DNA of 15,883 bases from Micrococcales bacterium (lineage in GTDB: Bacteria; Actinomycetota; Actinomycetes; Actinomycetales; Microbacteriaceae), in the NCBI GenBank assembly GCA_947448975.1, contig CANFPR010000008.1:1-15883 (forward strand), given 5' to 3'. This document shows positions 7,117 to 14,789 of the stretch, one piece after another. A program made the translations under genes and the position numbers. Numbering within the stretch: position 1 is the first letter of the stretch; each line of letters starts with the position of its first letter. A model generated the notes under the pieces. It saw only the letters and a list, made by a program, of their open reading frames with translations. It did no database searches and had not been told where the DNA came from.

Positions 7117-8766
7117 GTGACTCAAAACGTAGAGCCAATTCTCAAAGTCGAGAACTACAACGTCGAATTCTGGGTTGATGGGGTCTGGTATCCAGCCGCA
7201 ATCGACATGAACTACGAGGTTGCACCGGGTGAGGTGCTCGCCATTGTTGGTGAGTCAGGTTCGGGTAAGTCATCGTCGTCGATGGGCCTCATGGGTCTAC
7301 TCGCTTCAAATGCACGCACTTCTGGCTCGGTTCGCGTCAAGGGCGTCGAGATGCTCACTGCCAACGCCAAGACTCTGCGCACCTTCCGCGGTAAGGAAGT
7401 TGCCTACATCTTCCAAGAGCCAATGACTGCGCTCAACCCGGTTTACACCATCGGCTTTCAGATTATTGAGACCCTTCGCAACCACTTCGACATGACCACC
7501 GTCGCAGCCAAGAAGCGTGCAGTTGAGCTACTTGAAATGGTTGAAATTCCAAACCCAGAAAAGTCAATCGACAAGTACCCTCACCAGCTTTCTGGTGGTC
7601 AGCGTCAGCGCGCGATGATTGCGCAGTCGCTCGCCTGTGACCCGGCTCTGTTGATTGCCGACGAGCCAACCACCGCACTCGACGTAACCGTTCAGGCCGA
7701 GATCATCGACCTAATGAGAAACCTCAAAGACAAGTTGAACTCTGCCGTTCTACTTATCACTCACGACATGGGTGTGGTTGCCGACCTTGCCGACCGCATC
7801 CTTGTAATGAAAGACGGTCTCACCGTCGAACAGGGAACCGCAGACCAAATCTTCAACCGCCCACAGCACCCTTACACCCAGTCGTTGCTAGCCGCCGTGC
7901 CAAAGCTCGGTTCGGTTTCGACACGTCCTGCAGTTCCAACAGAGGTCGAACCAATTCTTGAGCTCAAGGATGTTGTCATCGAGTACCCGAAGCGCGGACG
8001 CATTCCGGCCTTCACTGCTGCGCAAGACATCTCGCTCAAGATCTACCCTGGAGAAATTCTTGGATTGGTGGGTGAGTCTGGCTCAGGCAAGACCACGATT
8101 GGTCGCGCTGCCATCGGTTTGCTACCGGTTAAGAGCGGATCGATTAAGGTTGCCGGAAACGAGATTGCTGGAGCAACCCCAAAGTACCTGCAGACCATTC
8201 GTAGCCACACCGGCATCGTCTTTCAAGACCCGGCATCGTCGTTGAACCCTCGACTTCCAATCGGTGAAAGCATTGGGGAGCCACTGTTCTTGGCCAACAT
8301 TGCCAAGGGCACCGAACTAAACCACATGGTCGAAGATCTGCTCGACAAGGTTGAGTTGCCTCGTTCTTACCGCAACCGTTACCCACACGAACTTTCTGGT
8401 GGTCAGCGTCAGCGCGTTGGTATTGCTCGTGCCTTGGCCCTGAACCCAGACATTCTGATTGCCGATGAGCCAACTTCGGCGCTCGACGTTTCGATTCAGG
8501 CCCGCTTTCTAGACCTGCTTCAGGAGCTGCAGGAAGAGCTGAAGTTTGCGTGTTTGTTCATCAGCCACGACATCGCGGTTGTAGAAATTCTTGCTCACCG
8601 AATTGCAGTTATGCAGCACGGCCGGTTGGTTGAAGTTGGCGACCGCGACCAGATTCTGCGCAACCCGCGAGACGAGTACACGCGCATGCTACTTTCGGCC
8701 GTTCCGGTGCCAGATCCGGCCGAGCAGAAGCTTCGACGCGAAGCCCGCATGAAGCTGCGCGGCTAG
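7117..8766 (+). CDS. Fused peptide ABC transporter ATPase (OppD-OppF type)
   Basis: This 549-aa protein carries both nucleotide-binding domains in one chain and should power the adjacent permeases. Domain 1 has Walker A GESGSGKS (45-52), Q-loop Q100, signature LSGGQRQ (158-164), Walker B LLIADE (178-183) and H-loop H216. Domain 2 has Walker A GESGSGKT (319-326), Q370, LSGGQRQ (426-432), ILIADE (446-451) and H484. Each is followed by the oligopeptide/dipeptide transporter tail (HPYTQSLLAAVP at 251-262, DEYTRMLLSAVP at 519-530). All catalytic residues are present in both halves, so both sites should hydrolyse ATP. The start is GTG at 7117 with AGGA at 7102-7105. Separate OppD and OppF proteins are about 330 aa each; fused forms are common in Actinobacteria and alphaproteobacterial YejF-like systems. 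Confidence 0.95.
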   Translation: MTQNVEPILKVENYNVEFWVDGVWYPAAIDMNYEVAPGEVLAIVGESGSGKSSSSMGLMGLLASNARTSGSVRVKGVEMLTANAKTLRTFRGKEVAYIFQEPMTALNPVYTIGFQIIETLRNHFDMTTVAAKKRAVELLEMVEIPNPEKSIDKYPHQLSGGQRQRAMIAQSLACDPALLIADEPTTALDVTVQAEIIDLMRNLKDKLNSAVLLITHDMGVVADLADRILVMKDGLTVEQGTADQIFNRPQHPYTQSLLAAVPKLGSVSTRPAVPTEVEPILELKDVVIEYPKRGRIPAFTAAQDISLKIYPGEILGLVGESGSGKTTIGRAAIGLLPVKSGSIKVAGNEIAGATPKYLQTIRSHTGIVFQDPASSLNPRLPIGESIGEPLFLANIAKGTELNHMVEDLLDKVELPRSYRNRYPHELSGGQRQRVGIARALALNPDILIADEPTSALDVSIQARFLDLLQELQEELKFACLFISHDIAVVEILAHRIAVMQHGRLVEVGDRDQILRNPRDEYTRMLLSAVPVPDPAEQKLRREARMKLRG

Positions 8767-8803
8767 TAGCGTCGTTTCGCCTACTACGCCAAGTAACCTA
8801 GTA

Positions 8804-8829
8804 CCAGTTGAACAACTGGAGTTAATTTG
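8804..8829 (+). promoter_or_regulatory. Hairpin overlapping the ribosome-binding site of the second binding protein
   Basis: CCAGTTG (8804-8810) and CAACTGG (8813-8819) form a perfect inverted repeat, best drawn as a 6-bp stem with a GAAC loop. The 3' arm includes the first two bases of the Shine-Dalgarno GGAG (8818-8821), which precedes a TTG start at 8827. Folding would partly hide the ribosome-binding site and lower translation. The pairing is seen; the effect is inferred. Confidence 0.5.
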
Positions 8830-10575
8830 AAGCGCACTATCGCCGCCTTTTTTACCGCCCTGCTCGTAGTAGTTGGACTAGCGGCCTGCAGCGCACCATC
8901 GGGAATTATCTCGGGCACCCAGGTAAACCTGGGCCAAATCGGTGAGATCAACTCAATAAACACCGACGTAGCAGGTGCAATTGGCGGCGAAAAGAACGCT
9001 GCTGAGCTCGCAAACCTAACCACTGCAAACTTTTACCAGCAGGACGCCACGGGTTCTCTGGTGGCAAACAGCCTCCTTGGAAAAGTCGAGGTGGTTTCGG
9101 CTTCACCGCTCAAGGTGAAGTACACCCTCGCCGATGGCGCTAGCTGGTCTGACGGCACGGCGATCGATGCGGCCGACCTGGCTCTCTCACTTGCGGCCGG
9201 CTCTGGAGCTGCGGGAGTCAACTTCTACTCAATCCGCAGCGGTACCGGCTTGGCTTTCGCATCGCTCGCTGAAAAGCCCTCGGCCGGCGATAACTCAATA
9301 ACCGTTGCCTACTCGAGACCGGTTGCCGACTACCTAAATGCCATCACGCTCCCGGTGGCGGCACACACCCTTGGCCGCCTGATTGACAGCTCGCTCAATG
9401 CCGATTCGGCCAAGCAGATGGTGCTCGACGCGATCAATAGCGCGGATGTAGCAAAGCTAACGACGATCGCAGAAGCCTACCGATCTTCGTTCAGCACCTG
9501 GTCGGGATTGCGCGACGAAAAACTCTTCGTATCTTCAGGTGCCTACGCGGTAGAGCAGAGCAACGGCAAGGAAGCGCTCAAACTCAAAGCTGTCGAAAAC
9601 TATAAGCTCGGCCCTGCGCCAACCATCGAGCGCATAACGCTTACCTATTTCATCGATTCAGCAACCGCCATCGCGGCTATGTCGGCAGGCAAAATTGACG
9701 CCACCGACACCGCCGACTCGGGCTTGGTCACGCTTGCCGACATCCTTGGGTTAGTTGGGCAAATCAAAGACCAGAACGTAACGCCCGCAATTCGCGCCGG
9801 ATCCACGGCCGAGCAGGTCGTGTTCAACTTCAAGCCGCAGAGCCGTTTCTCAACCGAGCGCAACGGGGGAGATGCGGCCAAGGCGCTGAGCTTGAGAAAA
9901 GCCTTCATGAACCTCGTGCCTAGAGGGCGAATCGTTTCGGGGCTTTCAACCGCCTACAAGGTTTCGTTGGTCGATTCGCTCGTGTTCCAGTCGAGCGCTA
10001 ACTACTACAAGGCTTCTTCGCAAGACAACGGCCTTAGCGAATACCTGTTTCAAGATGTTGAAAAGGCGTCTGAACTCTTCGATTTAACCGGAGTGGCTAG
10101 ACCCATGAAGGTTCGAGTGGCTTACGACCTAAATAATCCAAGGTCGCAGGCCGAGTGGATTTTGCTGCGCGAGCGCGCCGCTTCGGCTGGCTTCAACCTA
10201 AAGGCGGTCGAGGCCGCAGACTTTGAGGCAGCTTTAAAGTCGGGAAACTTTGAGATCTACCTTGGTGCCAGACCAATCGTTTCGGTGCCAGGCCAAAACG
10301 TGTTCTCCCTCACCTCCGACTCATTTGTGGGCTACGCAAACGAGAAAGTGCAGAAGTCACTCACTGCTTTTGCAGCGGCCGGCGATGAGCAAGCTCGCGG
10401 AGCAGCCCTCAAGCAAATCGATGCCCTCTTGGTAGCCGATGCCTATGGAATGCCTCTCTATGAAGTGGCTTCAATGGTTGTCTACACCGATCGAGTATCA
10501 GGTTTTGTCGTTGCACCGAGAGCCGAGAGCGTCACCTGGGGCTATCAAAACTGGTCAATCAAACCTAAGAGTTAA
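8827..10575 (+). CDS. ABC transporter substrate-binding lipoprotein, peptide type (SBP_bac_5)
   Basis: This 582-aa family-5 solute-binding protein is the second in the locus. The start is TTG at 8827 with GGAG 5 nt upstream, giving an N-terminus MKRTIAAFFTALLVVVGLAAC. The lipobox LAAC has its cysteine at residue 21, so signal peptidase II processing and membrane anchoring are expected, unlike the first binding protein. WSDGTAIDAADL (107-118) matches the family segment, and the C-terminal part has the usual VADAYGMPLYE region. The gene follows OppDF by 60 nt in the same direction and is probably co-transcribed. Lysine codons are a mixture of AAA and AAG, unlike the strongly biased first binding protein, which suggests lower expression. 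Its ligand is unknown; it may give the transporter a second specificity. Confidence 0.9.
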   Translation: MKRTIAAFFTALLVVVGLAACSAPSGIISGTQVNLGQIGEINSINTDVAGAIGGEKNAAELANLTTANFYQQDATGSLVANSLLGKVEVVSASPLKVKYTLADGASWSDGTAIDAADLALSLAAGSGAAGVNFYSIRSGTGLAFASLAEKPSAGDNSITVAYSRPVADYLNAITLPVAAHTLGRLIDSSLNADSAKQMVLDAINSADVAKLTTIAEAYRSSFSTWSGLRDEKLFVSSGAYAVEQSNGKEALKLKAVENYKLGPAPTIERITLTYFIDSATAIAAMSAGKIDATDTADSGLVTLADILGLVGQIKDQNVTPAIRAGSTAEQVVFNFKPQSRFSTERNGGDAAKALSLRKAFMNLVPRGRIVSGLSTAYKVSLVDSLVFQSSANYYKASSQDNGLSEYLFQDVEKASELFDLTGVARPMKVRVAYDLNNPRSQAEWILLRERAASAGFNLKAVEAADFEAALKSGNFEIYLGARPIVSVPGQNVFSLTSDSFVGYANEKVQKSLTAFAAAGDEQARGAALKQIDALLVADAYGMPLYEVASMVVYTDRVSGFVVAPRAESVTWGYQNWSIKPKS

Positions 10576-10607
10576 CTTTTTGGTGCCAACCAGTTTGCTC
10601 GCAACTA

Positions 10608-10636
10608 TCGGCTAATTGCCTCTGCTCGGCTAAACT
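10608..10636 (+). promoter_or_regulatory. Candidate promoter of typA
   Basis: TCGGCT (10608-10613), a 17-nt spacer and TAAACT (10631-10636, fitting TANNNT) lie in the 148-nt gap before typA. The leader would be about 80 nt. It contains a possible bulged stem, GCACGAATC (10676-10684) against GATT (10691-10694) and CGTGC (10700-10704), just before the ribosome-binding site. Support is motif-level only. No clear terminator was seen after the preceding binding-protein gene. Confidence 0.3.
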
Positions 10637-10723
10637 GGCAGTAACCGAAGTGCTGTTGCCCGGTTTCAATCATTCGCACGAATCTCTTTCGATTTGTCGC
10701 GTGCCATTAAGAGGATGTTCGTT

Positions 10724-12625
10724 ATGACTCTGGTTTCCAGAGAAGACCTTCGCAACGTAGCTATCGTTGCCCACGTTGACCACGGTAAGACCACGTTGGT
10801 TGATGCAATGCTTCGTCAGACCGGTTCGTTCAGCGACCACGCCGCCGTTGGCGAGCGAGTCATGGACTCCGGTGACCTTGAGCGAGAAAAGGGAATCACC
10901 ATTCTCGCCAAGAACACCGCCATTTCTTACAAGGGCGCCGCTTCTGGTGGCAAGGAAATAACCATCAACGTGATCGACACCCCGGGCCACGCCGACTTCG
11001 GTGGCGAGGTTGAGCGCGGTCTCTCTATGGTTGACGGCGTTGTTCTGCTCGTCGATGCATCCGAGGGTCCACTGCCTCAGACTCGTTTCGTGCTTCGCAA
11101 GGCTCTCGAAGCCAAGCTTCCGGTGATCTTGCTCGTTAACAAGACCGACCGCGCCGATGCTCGCATCGATGAGGTTGTTGAAGAAACTCACGATCTTCTT
11201 TTGGGTCTTGCCAGCGACATCCACGAGGATGTTCCTGACCTAGACGTCGACTCAATTCTCGACCTTCCGGTCATTTACGCTTCGGGTCGCGCCGGCCGTG
11301 CCAGCCTAAACAAGCCAGCCGACGGCACCCTGCCAGACAACGAAGACCTCGAGCCTCTGTTCGGTGCAATCCTCGCGAACATCCCAGCACCAAAGTACGA
11401 CCCTGAGGCCCCGCTTCAGGCGCACGTTACCAACTTGGATGCTTCGCCATTCCTTGGCCGTCTAGCGCTGCTTCGCATCTACAACGGCACGATTCGTAAG
11501 GGTCAGCAGGTTGCTTGGGTTCGTCATGACGGTACCGTTCAAAACGTTAAGGTCACCGAACTTCTAAAGACAAAGGCGCTAGATCGCTTTCCAACCGACG
11601 AAGCCAACCCCGGCGACATCGTGGCAGTGGCAGGTATCGAGCAGATCACCATTGGTGAAACGCTAGCCGACCCTAACGATGTTCGCCCGTTGCCCATGAT
11701 CACCGTTGACGATCCTGCTATCTCGATGACCATCGGTATCAACACCTCGCCTATGGCCGGACGCGTCAAGGGCGCAAAGGTCACCGCACGTTTGGTGAAA
11801 GACCGCCTCGACAAAGAACTTATCGGTAACGTGTCGATCAAGGTGCTTCCAACCGAGCGGCCTGACGCCTGGGAAGTTCAGGGCCGCGGAGAGCTTGCTC
11901 TTGCCATCTTGGTTGAGCAGATGCGTCGCGAAGGCTACGAACTCACCGTTGGTAAGCCTCAGGTAGTTACCAAGAAGATCGACGGCAAGGTTAACGAGCC
12001 GGTTGAAGATCTCACCATCGATGTTCCAGAAGAGTTCTTGGGTGCAATGACTCAGCTCATGGCCGCTCGCAAGGGTCGCATGAAGAACATGATCAACCAC
12101 TCAACCGGGTGGGTGCGCATGGAGTTTCTAATTCCAAGCCGTGGACTGATTGGTTTCCGTACCGAATTCTTGACCACCACCAAGGGAACCGGAATTGCGA
12201 ACGCGATTTCGGCTGGTTACGAGCCTTGGTTTGGTGACATCGTCACCCGTAACAACGGTTCGATGGTTGCCGACCGTGCGGGTGTGGTCACTCCGTTTGC
12301 CATGATTGGCCTTCAGGAGCGCGGTTCGTTCTTCGTTGAGCCAACCAGCGAGGTTTACGCGGGTATGGTCGTGGGCGAAAACTCACGTGCCGACGACATG
12401 GAAGTTAACATCACCAAAGAAAAGAAGCTCACCAACATGCGTGCGGCTTCATCAGATGAATTCCAGTCGCTAACCCCACCTCGCAAGCTGTCGCTTGAGG
12501 AGTGCCTAGAGTTCGCTCGTGAAGATGAGTGTGTCGAAGTTACCCCTGAGGCAACGCGCATTCGCAAGGTTGAGCTAGACGCCAACATTCGCGCGCGCCT
12601 GTATTCGCAGCGCAAGAAGAGCTAG
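10724..12625 (+). CDS. typA: Ribosome-associated translational GTPase TypA/BipA
   Basis: TypA/BipA is an EF-G-like GTPase that binds the ribosome and supports ribosome assembly and growth under cold or other stress. G1 is AHVDHGKT (16-23), G3 DTPGH (85-89), G4 NKTD (139-142) and G5 YASGRAG (185-191). Beta-barrel domain II and the EF-G III/V-like and BipA-specific C-terminal domains follow (for example STGWVRMEFLIPSRGLIGFRT in two parts, then GMVVGENSR). The chosen ATG gives 633 aa, within the normal 600-640 range. This start has AGAGGA (10709-10714) 9 nt upstream. The ATG at 10715 directly follows that sequence, and TTG 10694 would only add a poorly supported extension. The gene stands alone between its own leader and a strong terminator. 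Confidence 0.96.
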   Translation: MTLVSREDLRNVAIVAHVDHGKTTLVDAMLRQTGSFSDHAAVGERVMDSGDLEREKGITILAKNTAISYKGAASGGKEITINVIDTPGHADFGGEVERGLSMVDGVVLLVDASEGPLPQTRFVLRKALEAKLPVILLVNKTDRADARIDEVVEETHDLLLGLASDIHEDVPDLDVDSILDLPVIYASGRAGRASLNKPADGTLPDNEDLEPLFGAILANIPAPKYDPEAPLQAHVTNLDASPFLGRLALLRIYNGTIRKGQQVAWVRHDGTVQNVKVTELLKTKALDRFPTDEANPGDIVAVAGIEQITIGETLADPNDVRPLPMITVDDPAISMTIGINTSPMAGRVKGAKVTARLVKDRLDKELIGNVSIKVLPTERPDAWEVQGRGELALAILVEQMRREGYELTVGKPQVVTKKIDGKVNEPVEDLTIDVPEEFLGAMTQLMAARKGRMKNMINHSTGWVRMEFLIPSRGLIGFRTEFLTTTKGTGIANAISAGYEPWFGDIVTRNNGSMVADRAGVVTPFAMIGLQERGSFFVEPTSEVYAGMVVGENSRADDMEVNITKEKKLTNMRAASSDEFQSLTPPRKLSLEECLEFAREDECVEVTPEATRIRKVELDANIRARLYSQRKKS

Positions 12626-12640
12626 TGATTTAGAAATAGA

Positions 12641-12675
12641 GAATCCCGCGCGACCTTTTCGGTTGCGCGGGATTC
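12641..12675. terminator. Bidirectional terminator between typA and the FTR1 gene
   Basis: A 15-bp GC-rich stem joins 12641-12655 and 12661-12675 with one G-U pair and a TTTTC loop. It lies 15 nt after the typA stop and 15 nt beyond the stop of the convergent FTR1-type gene. Plus-strand transcripts end in TGCTTTAA; minus-strand transcripts end in TCTATTTCTAA. It should serve both genes. Confidence 0.85.
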
Positions 12676-12690
12676 TGCTTTAACGTCGTT

Positions 12691-13500
12691 TTACTTGTTT
12701 TGCGGCTTGCGATAGGCCCGTGCAAAGAACATAGACACCACTAGAACGTAAAGACCCCAAACCAGCGATTCAAGTTGGCTTGGCGCTGCTCTGAACGAGA
12801 TGGTTCCCTTGAGCAGAACATCCAGCCACTCACCTTCAACAACCACAGAGCTGACGTCGTAGGTGGTGTTGGTTAGAAACGGGAGCAGGCCAAGTTCTTG
12901 CAGCTCGTGAACGGCATAGGCGAGAATTCCCGCGGCCACCACGATCAAAAACGCACCGGTGTATTTGAAGAAAGTGGTTAGGTTTAGTCGAAGCGCACCT
13001 CGGTAGATGAGGTAACCGAGCCATGCGGCAACGACCAGGCCGATAACGGCACCGATTAGAGCGAACACGCCCTGCCCAGATGCCTCAACCGAAGACCAAA
13101 GAAATATCGAGGTTTCTACGCCTTCTCGCACTACAGAGAAAAACGCAATACCTACCACCGTGAGTGCCGATGTGGTTTTGCCGTCGAATCTCGCGCGGAT
13201 GTCGCCGCTCAAGCTACGGGCGTTCTTGGCCATCCAGAAGATCATCCAGGTGACAAAAATTACGGCAAGGATGCTGGCGGTAGCCCCAATGATTTGGTTG
13301 GTGCCAGCTTCGGTGTCGGTAACCAGCCAATTCAGCACAAGACCCGCTACCAGCGAAACCGCGACGGCCGAAACTACGCCAAGAATGATCTTGTTCACCC
13401 AATCGGTGCGACCAGATTTCTTGGCGTATGCGACCAAGATGCCTACGATTAGCGCTGCTTCGAGACCTTCACGAAGGCCGATAAGAAAGTTTGCGATCAC
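12691..13500 (-). CDS. efeU: FTR1-family iron permease (EfeU-like)
   Basis: This 269-aa polytopic membrane protein belongs to the FTR1/EfeU family of high-affinity iron importers. Both iron-coordinating REXXE motifs are present: REGLE (10-14) in the first helix and REGVE (125-129) in the fourth. The conserved HELQELG (198-204) in a later helix is also there. About seven hydrophobic segments fit the family, and the length matches E. coli EfeU (about 276). The start is GTG at 13500; no in-frame ATG lies just upstream. The usual partners EfeO and EfeB are not encoded in this window, so the system may be a permease alone or have partners elsewhere. The promoter contains an IdeR/DtxR-type iron box, so induction by low iron is likely. 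Confidence 0.9.
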   Translation of the reverse strand: MIANFLIGLREGLEAALIVGILVAYAKKSGRTDWVNKIILGVVSAVAVSLVAGLVLNWLVTDTEAGTNQIIGATASILAVIFVTWMIFWMAKNARSLSGDIRARFDGKTTSALTVVGIAFFSVVREGVETSIFLWSSVEASGQGVFALIGAVIGLVVAAWLGYLIYRGALRLNLTTFFKYTGAFLIVVAAGILAYAVHELQELGLLPFLTNTTYDVSSVVVEGEWLDVLLKGTISFRAAPSQLESLVWGLYVLVVSMFFARAYRKPQNK

Positions 13501-13539
13501 GTCTATCCAAGGTTTGAGGGGCAGATAGCCACGCTTTTC

Positions 13540-13569
13540 ATTTTAGTTAGGGTTACCTAACTTAAGCAA
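13540..13569 (-). promoter_or_regulatory. Promoter of the FTR1 gene
   Basis: On the minus strand TTGCTT (13564-13569) and TAAAAT (13540-13545) are separated by 18 nt. This gives a leader of roughly 30 nt before the GTG at 13500. The iron box fills the spacer and the -10 element, the classical position for repression. Confidence 0.6.
13542..13560 (-). promoter_or_regulatory. IdeR/DtxR-type iron box
   Basis: Read on the minus strand the site is TTAGGTAACCCTAACTAAA, matching 16 of 19 positions of the degenerate DtxR/IdeR consensus TWAGGTWAGSCTWACCTWA. Within and just beyond it are inverted 7-bp arms, AGTTAGG (13545-13551) and CCTAACT (13556-13562). Its overlap with the FTR1 promoter and the gene's iron-uptake role make Fe(II)-dependent repression the natural reading. 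The regulator gene is not in the window. Confidence 0.75.
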
Positions 13570-13584
13570 GAGTGCGCCAATGCG

Positions 13585-13613
13585 TCGGCAATCTAGGCAG
13601 TCTGGAATATAGT
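13585..13613 (+). promoter_or_regulatory. Promoter for a leaderless deacetylase mRNA
   Basis: TCGGCA (13585-13590), a 17-nt spacer and TATAGT (13608-13613) are followed by only 7 nt before the ATG at 13621. Transcription would begin at or within a base of the A of ATG. No Shine-Dalgarno sequence is present at normal spacing, which agrees with leaderless translation, a frequent mode in Actinobacteria. Confidence 0.6.
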
Positions 13614-13620
13614 TAGATAC

Positions 13621-14751
13621 ATGTCTAAACCGACTTTCAAGCCAAAACGTCTGCTCTTGGTGCACGCGCACCCAGACGATGAGAGTCTTTTCACCGGCCA
13701 CGTCATCGCTAAGGCAGTAAAAGACGGAGCCGAAGTGTTCGTTTTGACCCTTACTCGCGGCGAGCGCGGTCGAATGAAGCTCGAAGAACTCAAGGGAATC
13801 GAAGGCAATCTTGCGGCAGTTGGAGCCTTTAGAGAAGCTGAGTTGAAAAACGCTCTTGCGGCTCTAGGTGCAACCCGTCACCAGTTCGCCGGTACGCGTG
13901 CTTATCTAGATTCGGGCTTTCGCATCAACGCCTGGAGCCGCGCCACCAAGCCGAAGAACCTCGATGAAATGGCTCTGTCGGCAGTGTCAACCGCTGTGAT
14001 TAGCGAAGACATCTACCAGGTCATTAAAGAATTCGAACCCGACTACCTGCTCACATATAACCGCCGCGGCGGATTCGGGCACCCCGACCACAAGCGCGCT
14101 AACGAAGCTTCGGCCATGGCTCTTCGCCGTTACAGCAAAGAAACTCGCGGCAAGGCTCCTCAGTTCTGGGTAATTTCTGAGGGTCGCGAACGATTCGACG
14201 TAGCCATTGGTACTCCCGAAACGGCAGCGATCAAGAAGGCGGCGCTTTCGGCTCACGCATCGCAGATTGCAGTGAATGCCGAAACATATTCCATCGTCTC
14301 GGGCAAAGAGATTCGCTATGACCGCCAAGAGCGCATTCGTCGATCGAGCATTAAGCCTTGGCTGTTCTTGAAGCCGATTGCCCTTGGATTATGGGCTCTT
14401 CCACTCGGAATACTCATGGCTTTCGCCGGCACCATGCTGCACAACATCACGGCTAGCGGCACCGACCGAGCTCCACTGGGTCTAGAGGTTGCCCTTGCTC
14501 TAACAGCGTCTTTGGCCATAGCGCTGAGACTATTGCGCGAGAGCCGCGGAGCGCTCTATCTAATGTGCCTCACGTTCGCGGCAACGCTTTACTGGCTTGC
14601 CAACGGAAACCCAGATGGCGACGTCATCATTGCAAACAACACCAATGGGCAGATATGGGTCTACGGATCGCTCGTAATCTGCGCGCTTGTGATGGTTTTT
14701 CCGCGGGTTGGTCCCGGCGTGTGGCGTAAACGCACCTCAAGCCACCGCTAA
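13621..14751 (+). CDS. PIG-L family deacetylase, MshB-like, with C-terminal membrane domain
   Basis: This 376-aa protein has an N-terminal zinc deacetylase domain of the PIG-L/LmbE family (about 1-230). The domain resembles MshB, which deacetylates GlcNAc-inositol in mycothiol synthesis. The first metal motif is AHPDDES (16-22) and the second GFGHPDH (151-157). By comparison with MshB, H17, D20 and H157 should bind zinc and D19 act as general base. The residue matching Tyr142 of M. tuberculosis MshB is Phe152. After about residue 250 come about four hydrophobic segments (near 251-272, 285-303, 312-328 and 345-360), which ordinary 290-300-aa MshB lacks, so the enzyme is probably membrane-tethered. 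It precedes fdxA by 38 nt. The true substrate could be mycothiol precursor or another N-acetyl sugar. Confidence 0.85.
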   Translation: MSKPTFKPKRLLLVHAHPDDESLFTGHVIAKAVKDGAEVFVLTLTRGERGRMKLEELKGIEGNLAAVGAFREAELKNALAALGATRHQFAGTRAYLDSGFRINAWSRATKPKNLDEMALSAVSTAVISEDIYQVIKEFEPDYLLTYNRRGGFGHPDHKRANEASAMALRRYSKETRGKAPQFWVISEGRERFDVAIGTPETAAIKKAALSAHASQIAVNAETYSIVSGKEIRYDRQERIRRSSIKPWLFLKPIALGLWALPLGILMAFAGTMLHNITASGTDRAPLGLEVALALTASLAIALRLLRESRGALYLMCLTFAATLYWLANGNPDGDVIIANNTNGQIWVYGSLVICALVMVFPRVGPGVWRKRTSSHR

Positions 14752-14789
14752 ATGTTTTAATACCTAAAGAACTTCGAGAGGAATATCGC

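Noticed and set aside
10694..10723. Earlier starts for typA at TTG 10694 and ATG 10715.
   Set aside because: Neither has a ribosome-binding site at workable spacing; AGAGGA directly touches the ATG at 10715 but is 9 nt from the ATG at 10724.
13160..13528. Plus-strand frame opposite the FTR1 gene reaching into the iron-box region.
   Set aside because: The minus strand encodes both REXXE motifs and proper helices; the plus translation is Thr/Ala/Pro-rich shadow sequence.
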